This document shows positions 22,631-30,617 of a stretch of DNA of 33,656 nucleotides, piece after piece (within the stretch, counting starts at the first letter, position 1; each line of letters begins with the position of its first letter). The stretch lies in the NCBI GenBank assembly GCA_903910765.1, contig CAIWBA010000180.1, forward strand, positions 1-33,656, in the 5' to 3' direction. Source of the stretch: an uncultured Bacteroidota bacterium (GTDB lineage: Bacteria; Bacteroidota; Bacteroidia; Chitinophagales; Chitinophagaceae). The notes below the pieces were generated by a model. That model saw nothing but the letters and a program-made list of their open reading frames with translations. It made no database searches and had not been told where the DNA came from. The translations under genes were made by a program, and so were the position numbers.

Positions 22631-24898
22631 TTATTTGCCTACTTGTTTTCTGATAATATTTAATGCACCACCTGCTTTAAACCACTCAATTTGTTGTTGG
22701 TTGTAAGTATGGTTTGCTTTGATGGTGTCTACAGAGCCATCTTTATGTGTTAACACTAAAGTTAAAGGCGTTCCTGGCGCAAAACTCGTTAAACCAGTTA
22801 CATCAATGCTGTCATCTTCTTGAATTTTATCATAATCTGCTTTCTCTGCAAAAGTCAAAGCCAACATACCTTGTTTTTTCAAGTTGGTTTCATGTATACG
22901 CGCAAATGATTTAGTCAAAACTACACGAACACCTAAATGTCTTGGTTCCATGGCAGCGTGTTCGCGAGAACTTCCTTCTCCGTAGTTCTCATCACCCACC
23001 ACGATTGTTCCTACACCAGCTGCTTTATAAGCTCTTTGTGTATTTGGCACGGTATTGTAATTGCCATTGATTTGACTTTTTACGTTGTCCGTTTTTTCAT
23101 TGAAGAAATTAATAGCACCAATTAATAAGTTGTTGGAAATATTATCTAAGTGACCGCGGAACTTTAACCATGGACCTGCCATAGAAATATGATCCGTTGT
23201 ACATTTTCCTTTTGCCTTTATTAATAAACGTAATGATTTTAAATCTATTCCTTCCCATGCTGCAAAAGGATCTAGTAATTGTAAACGCTTCGAGGTAGGA
23301 TCTACTGCAACTATAACATTTGAACCATCTTCGGCAGGTGCTTGGAAACCAGCATCTTCCACTGCGAAACCTTTCACTGGTAATTCATTCCCAGTAGGCG
23401 CATCTAATTTAACTTGTTCGCCTTTGTCATTGGTTAAGGTATCTGTTAGCGGATTAAATGCTAGATCACCTGCAATGGCTAATGCAGTAATTAATTCAGG
23501 GGAACCCACAAATGCATAGGTATTTGGATTTCCATCCGCACGTTTTGCAAAGTTTCTATTGAAAGAATGTACAATGGTATTTTTTTCTTTTTTCTCTGCA
23601 CCTACACGCTCCCACATTCCAATACAAGGGCCACATGCATTTGCAAAAACTTTCGCACCAATTTTACTGAATACATCTAAAAAGCCATCTCTTTCAATCG
23701 TATATCTTACTTGCTCAGAACCTGGCGTAATCATATATTCTGCCTTCATGGTTAATCCTTTTTCAGAAACCTGTTTTGCCAAACTTACGGCACGACTAAT
23801 ATCTTCATAAGAGGAGTTGGTACAGCTTCCAATCAAACCAACTTCAATTTTTGTAGGCCAACCATTTGCCGCAGCCGCTTCTTTCATTTTTGAAATAGGC
23901 GTCGCTAAATCTGGCGTGAATGGACCATTCAAATGTGGTTCTAATGTATTCAAATCAATTTCAATCACTTGATCAAAATATTTTTCTGGAGAAGCATATA
24001 CTTCAGGATCCGCTGTTAAATGTGCAGCAACCGTATCTGCTAATGCAGCAACATCTGCACGGCCTGTGGAGCTCAAATAACGACTCATGCTTGCATCGTA
24101 ACCAAAGGTAGAAGTGGTCGCACCAATTTCTGCACCCATATTACAAATAGTTCCTTTACCTGTACAACTCATGCTAGTCGCGCCTTCACCAAAATATTCT
24201 ACAATGGCACCAGTTCCGCCTTTTACAGTTAGGATACCAGCTACTTTTAAAATCACATCCTTAGGCGCAGTCCATCCACTTAACTTTCCTGTTAATTTGA
24301 TACCAATTAGTTTAGGCCATTTTAATTCCCATGGTAAACCTGCCATTACATCACAAGCATCAGCACCACCCACACCAATCGCAATCATACCTAAGCCACC
24401 TGCATTCACTGTATGTGAATCGGTACCAATCATTAAGCCACCTGGGAAAGCATAGTTCTCTAAAACAACTTGGTGAATAATTCCAGCACCAGGTTTCCAA
24501 AAACCCAAACCATATTTATTTGAAACAGAAGCAAGGAAATCATATACTTCTTTACTTTCTGTTGTAGCTACTTGTAAATCTTGTTTTGCTTCAACTTTTG
24601 CTGAAATTAAGTGATCACAATGCACTGTACTTGGAACAGCAACCTTAGGACGACCCGCTTGCATAAATTGTAACAATGCCATTTGCGCAGTTGCATCTTG
24701 CATCGCAACACGATCTGGACCAAAATCTACATAAGAACCACCTCTTTCAAAATTTTCTAATTTTTGATCACCATGCAAATGAGCGAACAATATCTTTTCA
24801 GATAAGGTCAACGGACGATTTAATAATTTTCGAGCCGCTGCTACTTTTGCAGGCATTGCAGCATACAAATTTTTGATCATTTCAATATCAAAAGCCAT
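22631..24898 (-). CDS. Aconitate hydratase, mitochondrial type
   Basis: A 755-residue 4Fe-4S enzyme of the TCA cycle that interconverts citrate and isocitrate. The three cluster ligands are visible: Cys359 in [12 protein letters not shown] and Cys422/Cys425 in [12 protein letters not shown]. Other family blocks are [50 protein letters not shown] and, in the swivel domain, [20 protein letters not shown]. The length and motif spacing fit the mitochondrial-like aconitase common in Bacteroidota rather than AcnB. I placed the start at the ATG at 24898 ([15 protein letters not shown]); the frame continues 28 codons upstream but overlaps the promoter and has no family similarity. Confidence 0.95.
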   Translation of the reverse strand: MAFDIEMIKNLYAAMPAKVAAARKLLNRPLTLSEKILFAHLHGDQKLENFERGGSYVDFGPDRVAMQDATAQMALLQFMQAGRPKVAVPSTVHCDHLISAKVEAKQDLQVATTESKEVYDFLASVSNKYGLGFWKPGAGIIHQVVLENYAFPGGLMIGTDSHTVNAGGLGMIAIGVGGADACDVMAGLPWELKWPKLIGIKLTGKLSGWTAPKDVILKVAGILTVKGGTGAIVEYFGEGATSMSCTGKGTICNMGAEIGATTSTFGYDASMSRYLSSTGRADVAALADTVAAHLTADPEVYASPEKYFDQVIEIDLNTLEPHLNGPFTPDLATPISKMKEAAAANGWPTKIEVGLIGSCTNSSYEDISRAVSLAKQVSEKGLTMKAEYMITPGSEQVRYTIERDGFLDVFSKIGAKVFANACGPCIGMWERVGAEKKEKNTIVHSFNRNFAKRADGNPNTYAFVGSPELITALAIAGDLAFNPLTDTLTNDKGEQVKLDAPTGNELPVKGFAVEDAGFQAPAEDGSNVIVAVDPTSKRLQLLDPFAAWEGIDLKSLRLLIKAKGKCTTDHISMAGPWLKFRGHLDNISNNLLIGAINFFNEKTDNVKSQINGNYNTVPNTQRAYKAAGVGTIVVGDENYGEGSSREHAAMEPRHLGVRVVLTKSFARIHETNLKKQGMLALTFAEKADYDKIQEDDSIDVTGLTSFAPGTPLTLVLTHKDGSVDTIKANHTYNQQQIEWFKAGGALNIIRKQVGK

Positions 24899-24927
24899 GG
24901 TACTTAGTTTTGTGGTTAAAATTGGGG

Positions 24928-24935
24928 CAAAGGTA
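24928..24935 (-). promoter_or_regulatory. -7 promoter box of aconitase
   Basis: The minus strand reads TACCTTTG, an exact TAnnTTTG match, 30 bases before the ATG at 24898. It falls inside the longer open frame and so supports the shorter start. The same octamer precedes kdsA. Confidence 0.5.
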
Positions 24936-25021
24936 AGCCAAATTTGCACCCGGTTAAAGCAAAAAATACACTTTATGTCCACTTTTTTTTATAGATTGCA
25001 TATAGAATAGTCGCTTTTTAT

Positions 25022-25243
25022 ATGCAAAAAGTCAAGGATTTTTTTGAAATACATGCTTTTGGGGTTTGCACCGCCATTGGTGAAAGATTGGGCATTGCGA
25101 CCACTAAAATTAGAATGTGGTTTATCTACATTTCATTTCTGACTTTCGGTTCGCCCGTTATTATTTATATGATATTGGCTTTTTGGAGAAGTATTAGAAA
25201 ATACATTCTATTAGGGAAAAGAAATCCCATGAAATACTTTTAG
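25022..25243 (+). CDS. Small PspC-domain membrane protein
   Basis: A 73-residue protein that is essentially one PspC domain: an N-terminal soluble part (VKDFFEIHAFGVCTAIGERL), GIATTKIRMWFIYISFLTFG, a hydrophobic segment PVIIYMILAFW, and a basic C-terminal tail (RSIRKYILLGKRNPMKYF). PspC domains in proteobacteria sense membrane stress and activate the phage-shock response; the role of free-standing PspC proteins in Bacteroidota is unclear and no pspA/B is nearby. The gene sits alone between the divergent aconitase gene and the convergent kdsA gene, only 6 bp from the kdsA stop codon. Confidence 0.8.
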   Translation: MQKVKDFFEIHAFGVCTAIGERLGIATTKIRMWFIYISFLTFGSPVIIYMILAFWRSIRKYILLGKRNPMKYF

Positions 25244-25249
25244 CTGTTG

Positions 25250-26074
25250 CTAAATAACCGCCTTTCTCAACTTTACCAATTTTTCTAATAATGGCGCAAG
25301 CTTATCTAAGGGTAACATATTAGCACCATCACTTTTTGCTTGGGCTGGATTCGGATGCGTTTCAATAAATAATCCATGCGCGCCTGTAGCAATTGCTGCT
25401 TTGGCAATTGTCTCAATTAATTGTGGGTTGCCACCTGTAACGCCACTTGTTTGATTAGGTTGTTGTAATGAATGCGTACAATCCATAATCACGGGCACGC
25501 CATTTTCGGCCATCGCAGGAATATTTCTGTAATCAACCACTAAGTCCTGATAGCCAAATGTGTTTCCTCTTTCTGTCAACATTATTTTTTCGTTGCCTGC
25601 TAATTTTATTTTATCAACTGCGAATTTCATAGATGCGCCACTTAAAAATTGTCCTTTTTTTACATTTACAATTTTACCTGTTTGTGCAGCTGCTATTAAT
25701 AAGTCGGTTTGTCTACATAAAAAAGCTGGAATCTGTAATATGTCAATATATTGTGCTGCAATCGCTGCTTCCTCATGCGCATGAATATCAGAAGTAGTAG
25801 GCACTTGAAATTTAGCACCCACTTTTTTAATTAATTCCATTCCAGTATCATCTCCAATACCTGTAAATGAATTGGCGCTAGTTCGGTTTGCTTTTCGGTA
25901 GCTCGCTTTAAAAACATAAGGAATACCTAAATTTTTACAAAGCGTACTTACTTTTTCTCCAATTTCCATTACAATGTCTTCGTTTTCAACAACGCAAGGA
26001 CCTGCGATTAAAAAAAAGTTGTTTGCATCGTAGCTTTGAGATTTAAATAAATCTTGTAAATAATTAGGCATCAT
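25250..26074 (-). CDS. kdsA: 3-deoxy-8-phosphooctulonate (Kdo-8-P) synthase
   Basis: A 274-residue TIM-barrel enzyme condensing phosphoenolpyruvate with arabinose-5-phosphate to Kdo-8-phosphate for LPS inner core. Motifs: IAGPCVVENEDIVMEI, FKASYRKANRTSANSFTGIG, VPTTSDIHAHEEAAIA, DILQIPAFLCRQTDLLIAAA, and FIETHPNPAQAKSDGANMLP. The cysteine in IAGPC (residue 27) is a metal ligand in metal-dependent KdsA enzymes, where E. coli KdsA has asparagine; metal dependence is therefore inferred. Two consecutive ATGs (26074 and 26071) are equally possible starts. A promoter box lies at 26095-26102. The gene supports a Gram-negative organism with Kdo-containing LPS, consistent with the GT9 gene. Confidence 0.95.
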   Translation of the reverse strand: MMPNYLQDLFKSQSYDANNFFLIAGPCVVENEDIVMEIGEKVSTLCKNLGIPYVFKASYRKANRTSANSFTGIGDDTGMELIKKVGAKFQVPTTSDIHAHEEAAIAAQYIDILQIPAFLCRQTDLLIAAAQTGKIVNVKKGQFLSGASMKFAVDKIKLAGNEKIMLTERGNTFGYQDLVVDYRNIPAMAENGVPVIMDCTHSLQQPNQTSGVTGGNPQLIETIAKAAIATGAHGLFIETHPNPAQAKSDGANMLPLDKLAPLLEKLVKLRKAVI

Positions 26075-26094
26075 ATAATTCAGCTTTGTGGAAT

Positions 26095-26102
26095 CAAAGG
26101 TA
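26095..26102 (-). promoter_or_regulatory. -7 promoter box of kdsA
   Basis: The minus strand reads TACCTTTG, an exact TAnnTTTG match about 21 bases before the ATG. It is identical to the aconitase box. Confidence 0.5.
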
Positions 26103-26175
26103 AGTTATTTACGCAATCTAGTGGCAGTATAGTCAATGATGGTTAGATAGGTATTAATAATGGTATTGTAAATAG

Positions 26176-26934
26176 CTAGAAACGTATGCCGATTGTAACA
26201 CCAAGTCCCCTAATTCCAGCCCATGGTCCTTCTGTGTCTGTGACGATGCCATTCGACGTGGTACTGGTGGTTAAATTAAATGGGGTGGTTTTGGTTTGAT
26301 CAATGGTCTTTTTTAATTCGGTTAAGGCTAGGGCAGGTGTGCCATTGGGTGCAACAAAAATTAATTTCCCATTAGAGGTTCCATAATGGCCGCCAATAAT
26401 CCAGAGGTCCAATACCAATTTTGTTAATAATTGAAATTGCATTCCAGTGTATACTCCATAACTGGTTGATCGAATAGTGCCATCTAATTGTGCATGCATG
26501 GGTATCGCAGGTAAGGTGACATTTGGAACTGGGGATGCAGGTGTGTAAGTATAGTCTAAAGGGACAGTTAAATCAAAGGTGGCCATTCTTGCGTAAGGGG
26601 CTAAATAGAGTCCAGACATTTTTGATATGCCTAAATAAAAACGAGCTTCTGCAGTTATCGCTGAATTTCCAATTTGGAAATTATCAAAATCAATGGCTGG
26701 GTTTTGAATAAATTGTTTTGCTAATTCCTTTAAAGGTAATTTTTGTTTGTTCATTTTACGATAGCTCAAGGATACCGACATGAAACGAGATAAACTTCGT
26801 TCAAAAGTTAGGTTAAAATTATTTAAAGCGTCACTGGATAAATTAGTTTTTAAAATATTTTGCCCCCCAATTAAACTTTGCGCTTTTGCAAATGAGCAAA
26901 CGCTAAGTAATAGTATGAAAAATAATTTTTTCAT
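26176..26934 (-). CDS. Putative outer-membrane beta-barrel protein (DUF3575-like)
   Basis: A 252-residue exported protein with signal peptide MKKLFFILLLSVCSFAKA. The body has alternating hydrophobic strands typical of a small outer-membrane barrel (NNFNLTFERSLSRFMSVSLS, AITAEARFYLGISKMSGLYL, YARMATFDLTVPLDY) and ends in GLGVTIGIRF, an aromatic-terminal strand that fits BAM recognition. The start LKTNLSSDALNNFNLTFER resembles DUF3575-type proteins of Bacteroidota. Its function is unknown. It is transcribed in the same direction as the Rrf2 regulator 48 bp upstream, so it could be in that operon or regulated by it. Confidence 0.7.
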   Translation of the reverse strand: MKKLFFILLLSVCSFAKAQSLIGGQNILKTNLSSDALNNFNLTFERSLSRFMSVSLSYRKMNKQKLPLKELAKQFIQNPAIDFDNFQIGNSAITAEARFYLGISKMSGLYLAPYARMATFDLTVPLDYTYTPASPVPNVTLPAIPMHAQLDGTIRSTSYGVYTGMQFQLLTKLVLDLWIIGGHYGTSNGKLIFVAPNGTPALALTELKKTIDQTKTTPFNLTTSTTSNGIVTDTEGPWAGIRGLGVTIGIRF

Positions 26935-26982
26935 GATTTGTTATATTTTGATTGGAGTGAATTGAAAATAATTTGAATTCAT

Positions 26983-27396
26983 TTACTTTTTATAATTCAA
27001 ATCAGCGACGGTTCTTTTATCCAAGATGGCTAAAGTGTTATCGCGAACTTCAATCATTACTTTGTTGATGCCGCATTTTTTTTCATTACAGTCGGCACAT
27101 TTTTCATAAAAATTCAAACTTACACAAGGCAATAATGCAATCGGGCCTTCAATAATTCTAAAGATGCTTGATAACTTAATCTTAGATGGGGCTATCGCGA
27201 AAAAATAACCACCATTTTTTCCTTTTTTACTTTCTAAAAAACCAGCTTTGCGTAGTTCCAATAAAATACTTTCTAAAAACTTCAATGGTATATTTTTCTC
27301 TTGTGCTATTTCAGCAATCAAAATAGGGGTATCCGATTTTTTCCCTGCCATATAGGAGAGCGCTTGAAGTGCATATTGGGTTTTTTTAGATAACAT
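26983..27396 (-). CDS. Rrf2-family transcriptional regulator with a four-cysteine cluster
   Basis: A 137-residue winged-helix regulator of the Rrf2 family. The N-terminus MLSKKTQYALQALSYMAGKK and helix-turn-helix PILIAEIAQEKNIPLKFLES are followed by the wing KKGKNGGYFFAIAP. The C-terminal part carries Cys91, Cys100, Cys103 and Cys108 in LPCVSLNFYEKCADCNEKKC, a pattern that in relatives (IscR, NsrR, RsrR) binds an Fe-S cluster sensing redox or NO. It is therefore a candidate Fe-S sensor, but the specific signal is not known. An imperfect palindrome at 27408-27431 just upstream of the ATG is a likely autoregulatory site. dapB is 42 bp upstream in the same direction. Confidence 0.9.
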   Translation of the reverse strand: MLSKKTQYALQALSYMAGKKSDTPILIAEIAQEKNIPLKFLESILLELRKAGFLESKKGKNGGYFFAIAPSKIKLSSIFRIIEGPIALLPCVSLNFYEKCADCNEKKCGINKVMIEVRDNTLAILDKRTVADLNYKK

Positions 27397-27407
27397 TCTT
27401 TTGACGT

Positions 27408-27431
27408 TTAATTTTGTTACAACTAAATTAA
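27408..27431. promoter_or_regulatory. Operator-like palindrome before the Rrf2 gene
   Basis: TTAATTTTGTT-AC-AACTAAATTAA: two 11-base arms around a 2-base centre with one mismatched pair, lying 12 to 35 bases before the Rrf2 ATG. The size and symmetry resemble known Rrf2-family operators. The minus-strand TAATTTAG inside it is one mismatch from the -7 consensus, so bound regulator would cover the promoter. It could alternatively be the hairpin that ends the dapB message. Confidence 0.45.
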
Positions 27432-27438
27432 GCTGTTG

Positions 27439-28155
27439 TTATAGCCCTAAAACATCTTTCATCGTAAAGATACCCTTTTTTTCAAATGCAAATTCAGCGG
27501 CCAACACTGCACCACTTGCAAATCCAATACGGGTGTGTGCGGTATGTATAATTTCAATATCATCAATTTCGGAGCTGTATTTGACTATATGTGTTCCAGG
27601 GGCTGGATCAATTCTTTCTGATTGAATGACCAATTCATTTGAATTTGCAGAAGCAGCGTTTACCCATTTATTTTTCCTACCCAAATTAGCCAAAATTTGT
27701 TCTGCAAGGGAAATAGCGGTTCCACTTGGAGCATCTTTTTTTTCCGTATGATGCACTTCAGTCATTGAAACATCATAGCTATTATAAGGTTCCATTAATT
27801 GTGCCAATTGCTTATTCAATTCAAAAAACAAATTAACACCAATACTATAGTTACTTGAGTAAATTAAAGTACCACTTTTTGCTTCACATAAATTTTTAAT
27901 CTCATCCCATTGGTGCAACCATCCTGTTGATCCACTAACCACTGGCACACCCCAAGTCACACATTTTTTTACATTTTCAAATGCGCTATGTGGTCCAGTA
28001 AATTCAATAGCAACATCTGCTTTTTGTATAGCTGCTTCCGTAAAATCTTGGTTATTTTGAATGTCTATTTTTAGGACAATTTCATGTCCTTTGTTTACAG
28101 CAATGGATTCGATTGCCTTACCCATTTTACCATACCCAATTAATGCAATTTTCAT
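27439..28155 (-). CDS. dapB: 4-hydroxy-tetrahydrodipicolinate reductase (DapB)
   Basis: A 238-residue NAD(P)H-dependent enzyme of diaminopimelate/lysine synthesis. The Rossmann motif IALIGYGKMGKAIESIA is at residues 3-19. EFTGPHSAFENVKKC and PVVSGSTGW follow, then the catalytic/substrate stretch EVHHTEKKDAPSGTAISLAE at 133-152. It is shorter than E. coli DapB (273), as usual in this phylum. It lies 10 bp after the DUF5683 gene in the parA-parB-DUF5683-dapB order, an arrangement I recall as conserved in many Bacteroidota. It acts one step before dapD, which is at the far end of the window. Confidence 0.95.
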   Translation of the reverse strand: MKIALIGYGKMGKAIESIAVNKGHEIVLKIDIQNNQDFTEAAIQKADVAIEFTGPHSAFENVKKCVTWGVPVVSGSTGWLHQWDEIKNLCEAKSGTLIYSSNYSIGVNLFFELNKQLAQLMEPYNSYDVSMTEVHHTEKKDAPSGTAISLAEQILANLGRKNKWVNAASANSNELVIQSERIDPAPGTHIVKYSSEIDDIEIIHTAHTRIGFASGAVLAAEFAFEKKGIFTMKDVLGL

Positions 28156-28165
28156 GTCAATAAAT

Positions 28166-28747
28166 TTATCTTGAATGGTTGTTATTAAAGTGAAACTGAA
28201 GGGCTAGCCCTGCTTGTTTGAATTGCGGTTGATAGGTGGGTTGTAACTTAAAGCTTAAATCATTATTGATATCAAATTCCTTTAAGTGTCCAGAGACTGT
28301 TGCGTCAATTACATTAATCCCCCAGGTCAATAAAAACCACATTATGGAATAGTCTCTATCCTTGCGAAATATATTTCGATAACTCTGCAGAGAGGAAGCA
28401 CTTAAATTTTTTAAAAGCGGATCAATTTTTGCGACATCCGACGCATCACCTGCAGCCTCTTTGAATTTAGCTTCGTAGGCAAACTTTGTTTTCTTATACA
28501 TGTCGTTATTGTAGATATAAGTGGCTGTTGGTATCGCAATGACGCCATATACTAAAGGTATTTTCCAGTATTGTTTGTTATAGGCTTGTCCCCATCCTGG
28601 AATTAAAGCAGACCGCTTAGTTGCTGTGCTTGGAATATGTTTTCGGATGACAACGCTGCTGTCTTTATTTATAACTTTGGTGCTGTCTTGGCTCCAAGCA
28701 TTTAGCACTAGGATTAAAAGCAATGTAAAAGTAAATAATAGCCGCAT
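28166..28747 (-). CDS. DUF5683 domain protein
   Basis: A 193-residue exported or membrane-anchored protein of unknown function. A signal-like start (MRLLFTFTLLLILVLNAWS) is followed by a polar linker, and then the DUF5683 core: TKRSALIPGWGQAYNKQYWK, a hydrophobic PLVYGVIAIPTATYIYNN and, later, a RKDRDYSIMWFLLTWGINVI segment that could be a further membrane helix. The C-terminal 40 residues contain amphipathic strands (SFKLQPTYQPQFKQAGLALQ). The gene lies 31 bp after parB and 10 bp before dapB, so it is in the par operon. The conserved location suggests a link to envelope or chromosome processes, but no function is established. Confidence 0.8.
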   Translation of the reverse strand: MRLLFTFTLLLILVLNAWSQDSTKVINKDSSVVIRKHIPSTATKRSALIPGWGQAYNKQYWKIPLVYGVIAIPTATYIYNNDMYKKTKFAYEAKFKEAAGDASDVAKIDPLLKNLSASSLQSYRNIFRKDRDYSIMWFLLTWGINVIDATVSGHLKEFDINNDLSFKLQPTYQPQFKQAGLALQFHFNNNHSR

Positions 28748-28778
28748 CCTATTAAAATTCCTTGTTATAAAAGTGAGT

Positions 28779-29702
28779 CTAGCTAATGCTTAATTGCATT
28801 GCTTCTAATATTTTATTTAATCCATTTAAGTCGGCATATTCAACGGTGATTTTACCGCTACCATTTTTTTGATGTTGTAGTTGGACTTTTGTTGACAGAT
28901 GGCTACTTAATTTATCTTCTAATTTTTTATAAACAGGGGATAGTTGACTTTTCGCACCAGTATTACTTGGTGTGCTCATTTTCCCAGCTTGCGTTACTTT
29001 TCTTATCAATTCCTCCGCTTGTCTAACGGTTAATCCTTTTTCAACTATTTCTTTAAATAAGAAAAGTTGTTTATCTACTTCCTTGCCAATTAAAAGTTTA
29101 GCCAAACTAATACTTAAACTACCATTGCGCAAAGCGGCTTGAATGTTTGGGGGTAATTCAAGTAATCGAATATAGTTGGAAACCGTAGATCGGTCTTTAC
29201 CCATTCTTTCTGCTACGTTCTCTTGGGTGTAATTTAGTTCATGCATCATCCGTTGGTAGCTTAATGCAATTTCTATTTCATTAAGATCAACTCTTTGTAA
29301 ATTTTCAAGTAAAGCAAGTTCTAATAGTTCTTTATCATTACCATGTCTGATATAAGCCGGTAAATCATTAATCCCTGCTAATTTTGCAGCGCGAAAACGA
29401 CGTTCCCCTGCAATTAATTGGTATTTACCATTGGCAAGTTGTGCCAAAGTAATGGGTTGAATTAAATCATGAATTTGTATCGAATTTGCTAATTCTTGTA
29501 AAGCAGTTATGTCAAAATCCTTTCTTGGATTTTTAGGATTCACTTGAATGTCTGTAAGTAAAATACGGTTACTTGCTACCGTTTTTTCAATGGTCGCAGC
29601 AGGAATTTTTCCGGCAGGATTTTTATAATCCGAATCAATATTTTGTAATAAAGAGCGAAGCCCTTTTCCAATTAATTCTTTATTGGGTGTACTCTTACTC
29701 AT
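28779..29702 (-). CDS. parB: Chromosome-partitioning protein ParB
   Basis: A 307-residue DNA-binding CTPase that loads on parS sites and spreads along the chromosome. The N-terminal KELIGKGLRSLLQNI is the ParA-interaction segment. ParB/Srx motifs follow: QVNPKNPRKDFD, SIQIHDLIQPI and, at about 99-102, GERR within QLIAGERRFRAAKLAG, the CTP-binding box. The helix-turn-helix spans TQENVAERMGKDRSTVSNYI (about 159-178), and the C-terminal dimer domain ends in NGLNKILEAMQLSIS. It starts two bases after the parA stop codon, so translational coupling is likely. I did not see a recognisable parS nearby. Confidence 0.95.
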   Translation of the reverse strand: MSKSTPNKELIGKGLRSLLQNIDSDYKNPAGKIPAATIEKTVASNRILLTDIQVNPKNPRKDFDITALQELANSIQIHDLIQPITLAQLANGKYQLIAGERRFRAAKLAGINDLPAYIRHGNDKELLELALLENLQRVDLNEIEIALSYQRMMHELNYTQENVAERMGKDRSTVSNYIRLLELPPNIQAALRNGSLSISLAKLLIGKEVDKQLFLFKEIVEKGLTVRQAEELIRKVTQAGKMSTPSNTGAKSQLSPVYKKLEDKLSSHLSTKVQLQHQKNGSGKITVEYADLNGLNKILEAMQLSIS

Positions 29703-29704
29703 AG

Positions 29705-30505
29705 TTAATCAATTATACGCTCGGCATTACTCATATTGGTCATGCCATTTTTTTGTAAAATTTCTTTGGCTAGGTTTAAATAATTTACAGTGCCTTTACT
29801 TTCAGCATCATACAAAATAACAGGTTTGCCTACGCTTGGGGCTTCACTTAATCTTGTATTGCGATGAATAATGGTTGAAAATACCATTTCATCAAAATGC
29901 TTACGTACTTCACTGACTACTTGGTTACTTAATCTTAAACGTCCATCATACATCGTCATTAAAATTCCTTCAATTTGTAATTCAGGATTTAATCTGCTTT
30001 GAACAATTTTGATGGTATTTAAAAGTTTTCCTAATCCTTCTAATGCAAAAAATTCGCATTGAACAGGAACAATCACACTATCGGAAGCGACTAACGCATT
30101 TACCGTAATTAATCCCAAAGAGGGTAAACAATCAATAATGATGAAATCATATTGGTCATTAATTTCATTGATCAAGCCTTTTAAAACATTTTCTCTATTC
30201 GGCAAGTTGACTAATTCAATTTCAGCACCCACTAAATCAATATGAGAAGGTATTAAATCCAAATGAGGTATTTCAGTTTTTAATACAATGTCCTTTAATG
30301 GGGTATTGTTAATCATGCCATCATATAAGCTGGTCGTGATATTATGCAAATCAAAGCCAACCCCCGTAGTGCTGTTTGCCTGTGGGTCAGCGTCAATTAA
30401 CAGTGTTCTGTATTCCAAAACTGCCAAGCTAGCTGCAATGTTAATGGCTGAGGTTGTTTTACCTACCCCTCCTTTTTGATTTGCAATTCCTATGATTCGA
30501 GCCAT
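29705..30505 (-). CDS. parA: Chromosome-partitioning ATPase ParA (Soj)
   Basis: A 266-residue deviant Walker ATPase that positions chromosome origins together with Par[18 protein letters not shown] (residues 8-24) is the deviant Walker A motif with the signature first lysine. [14 protein letters not shown] carries the A' motif, and [14 protein letters not shown] the Walker B region. The open frame begins nine codons further upstream (30532), but I chose the ATG at 30505 ([13 protein letters not shown]), which is the family's normal start and sits about 25 bases from the promoter box at 30530-30537; the longer start would lie inside that box. parB follows immediately. Confidence 0.95.
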   Translation of the reverse strand: MARIIGIANQKGGVGKTTSAINIAASLAVLEYRTLLIDADPQANSTTGVGFDLHNITTSLYDGMINNTPLKDIVLKTEIPHLDLIPSHIDLVGAEIELVNLPNRENVLKGLINEINDQYDFIIIDCLPSLGLITVNALVASDSVIVPVQCEFFALEGLGKLLNTIKIVQSRLNPELQIEGILMTMYDGRLRLSNQVVSEVRKHFDEMVFSTIIHRNTRLSEAPSVGKPVILYDAESKGTVNYLNLAKEILQKNGMTNMSNAERIID

Positions 30506-30529
30506 ATAATAGTTATCCTTAATTTCAAT

Positions 30530-30537
30530 CAAAAATA
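30530..30537 (-). promoter_or_regulatory. -7 promoter box of the parA operon
   Basis: The minus strand reads TATTTTTG, an exact TAnnTTTG match 25 bases upstream of the parA ATG at 30505. It would drive parA-parB-DUF5683-dapB. Confidence 0.5.
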
Positions 30538-30617
30538 AGGCATAAATGGTAACTTTTTGGGATTAAATATGTTATAAATGGGGCATTATGGCCTAATTTT
30601 ACCCATTAATTTATTCT

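Noticed and set aside
24114-24455. A 113-residue plus-strand frame opposite aconitase
   Set aside because: It lies wholly within a well-supported conserved gene on the other strand and is proline-rich by antisense composition only.
24899-24982. A 28-residue extension of aconitase
   Set aside because: It runs through an exact promoter box and has no similarity to aconitase N-termini that I can recall.
30506-30617. A parS centromere site next to parAB
   Set aside because: I looked for a GC-centred palindrome of parS type in this spacer and saw none; parS may lie elsewhere.
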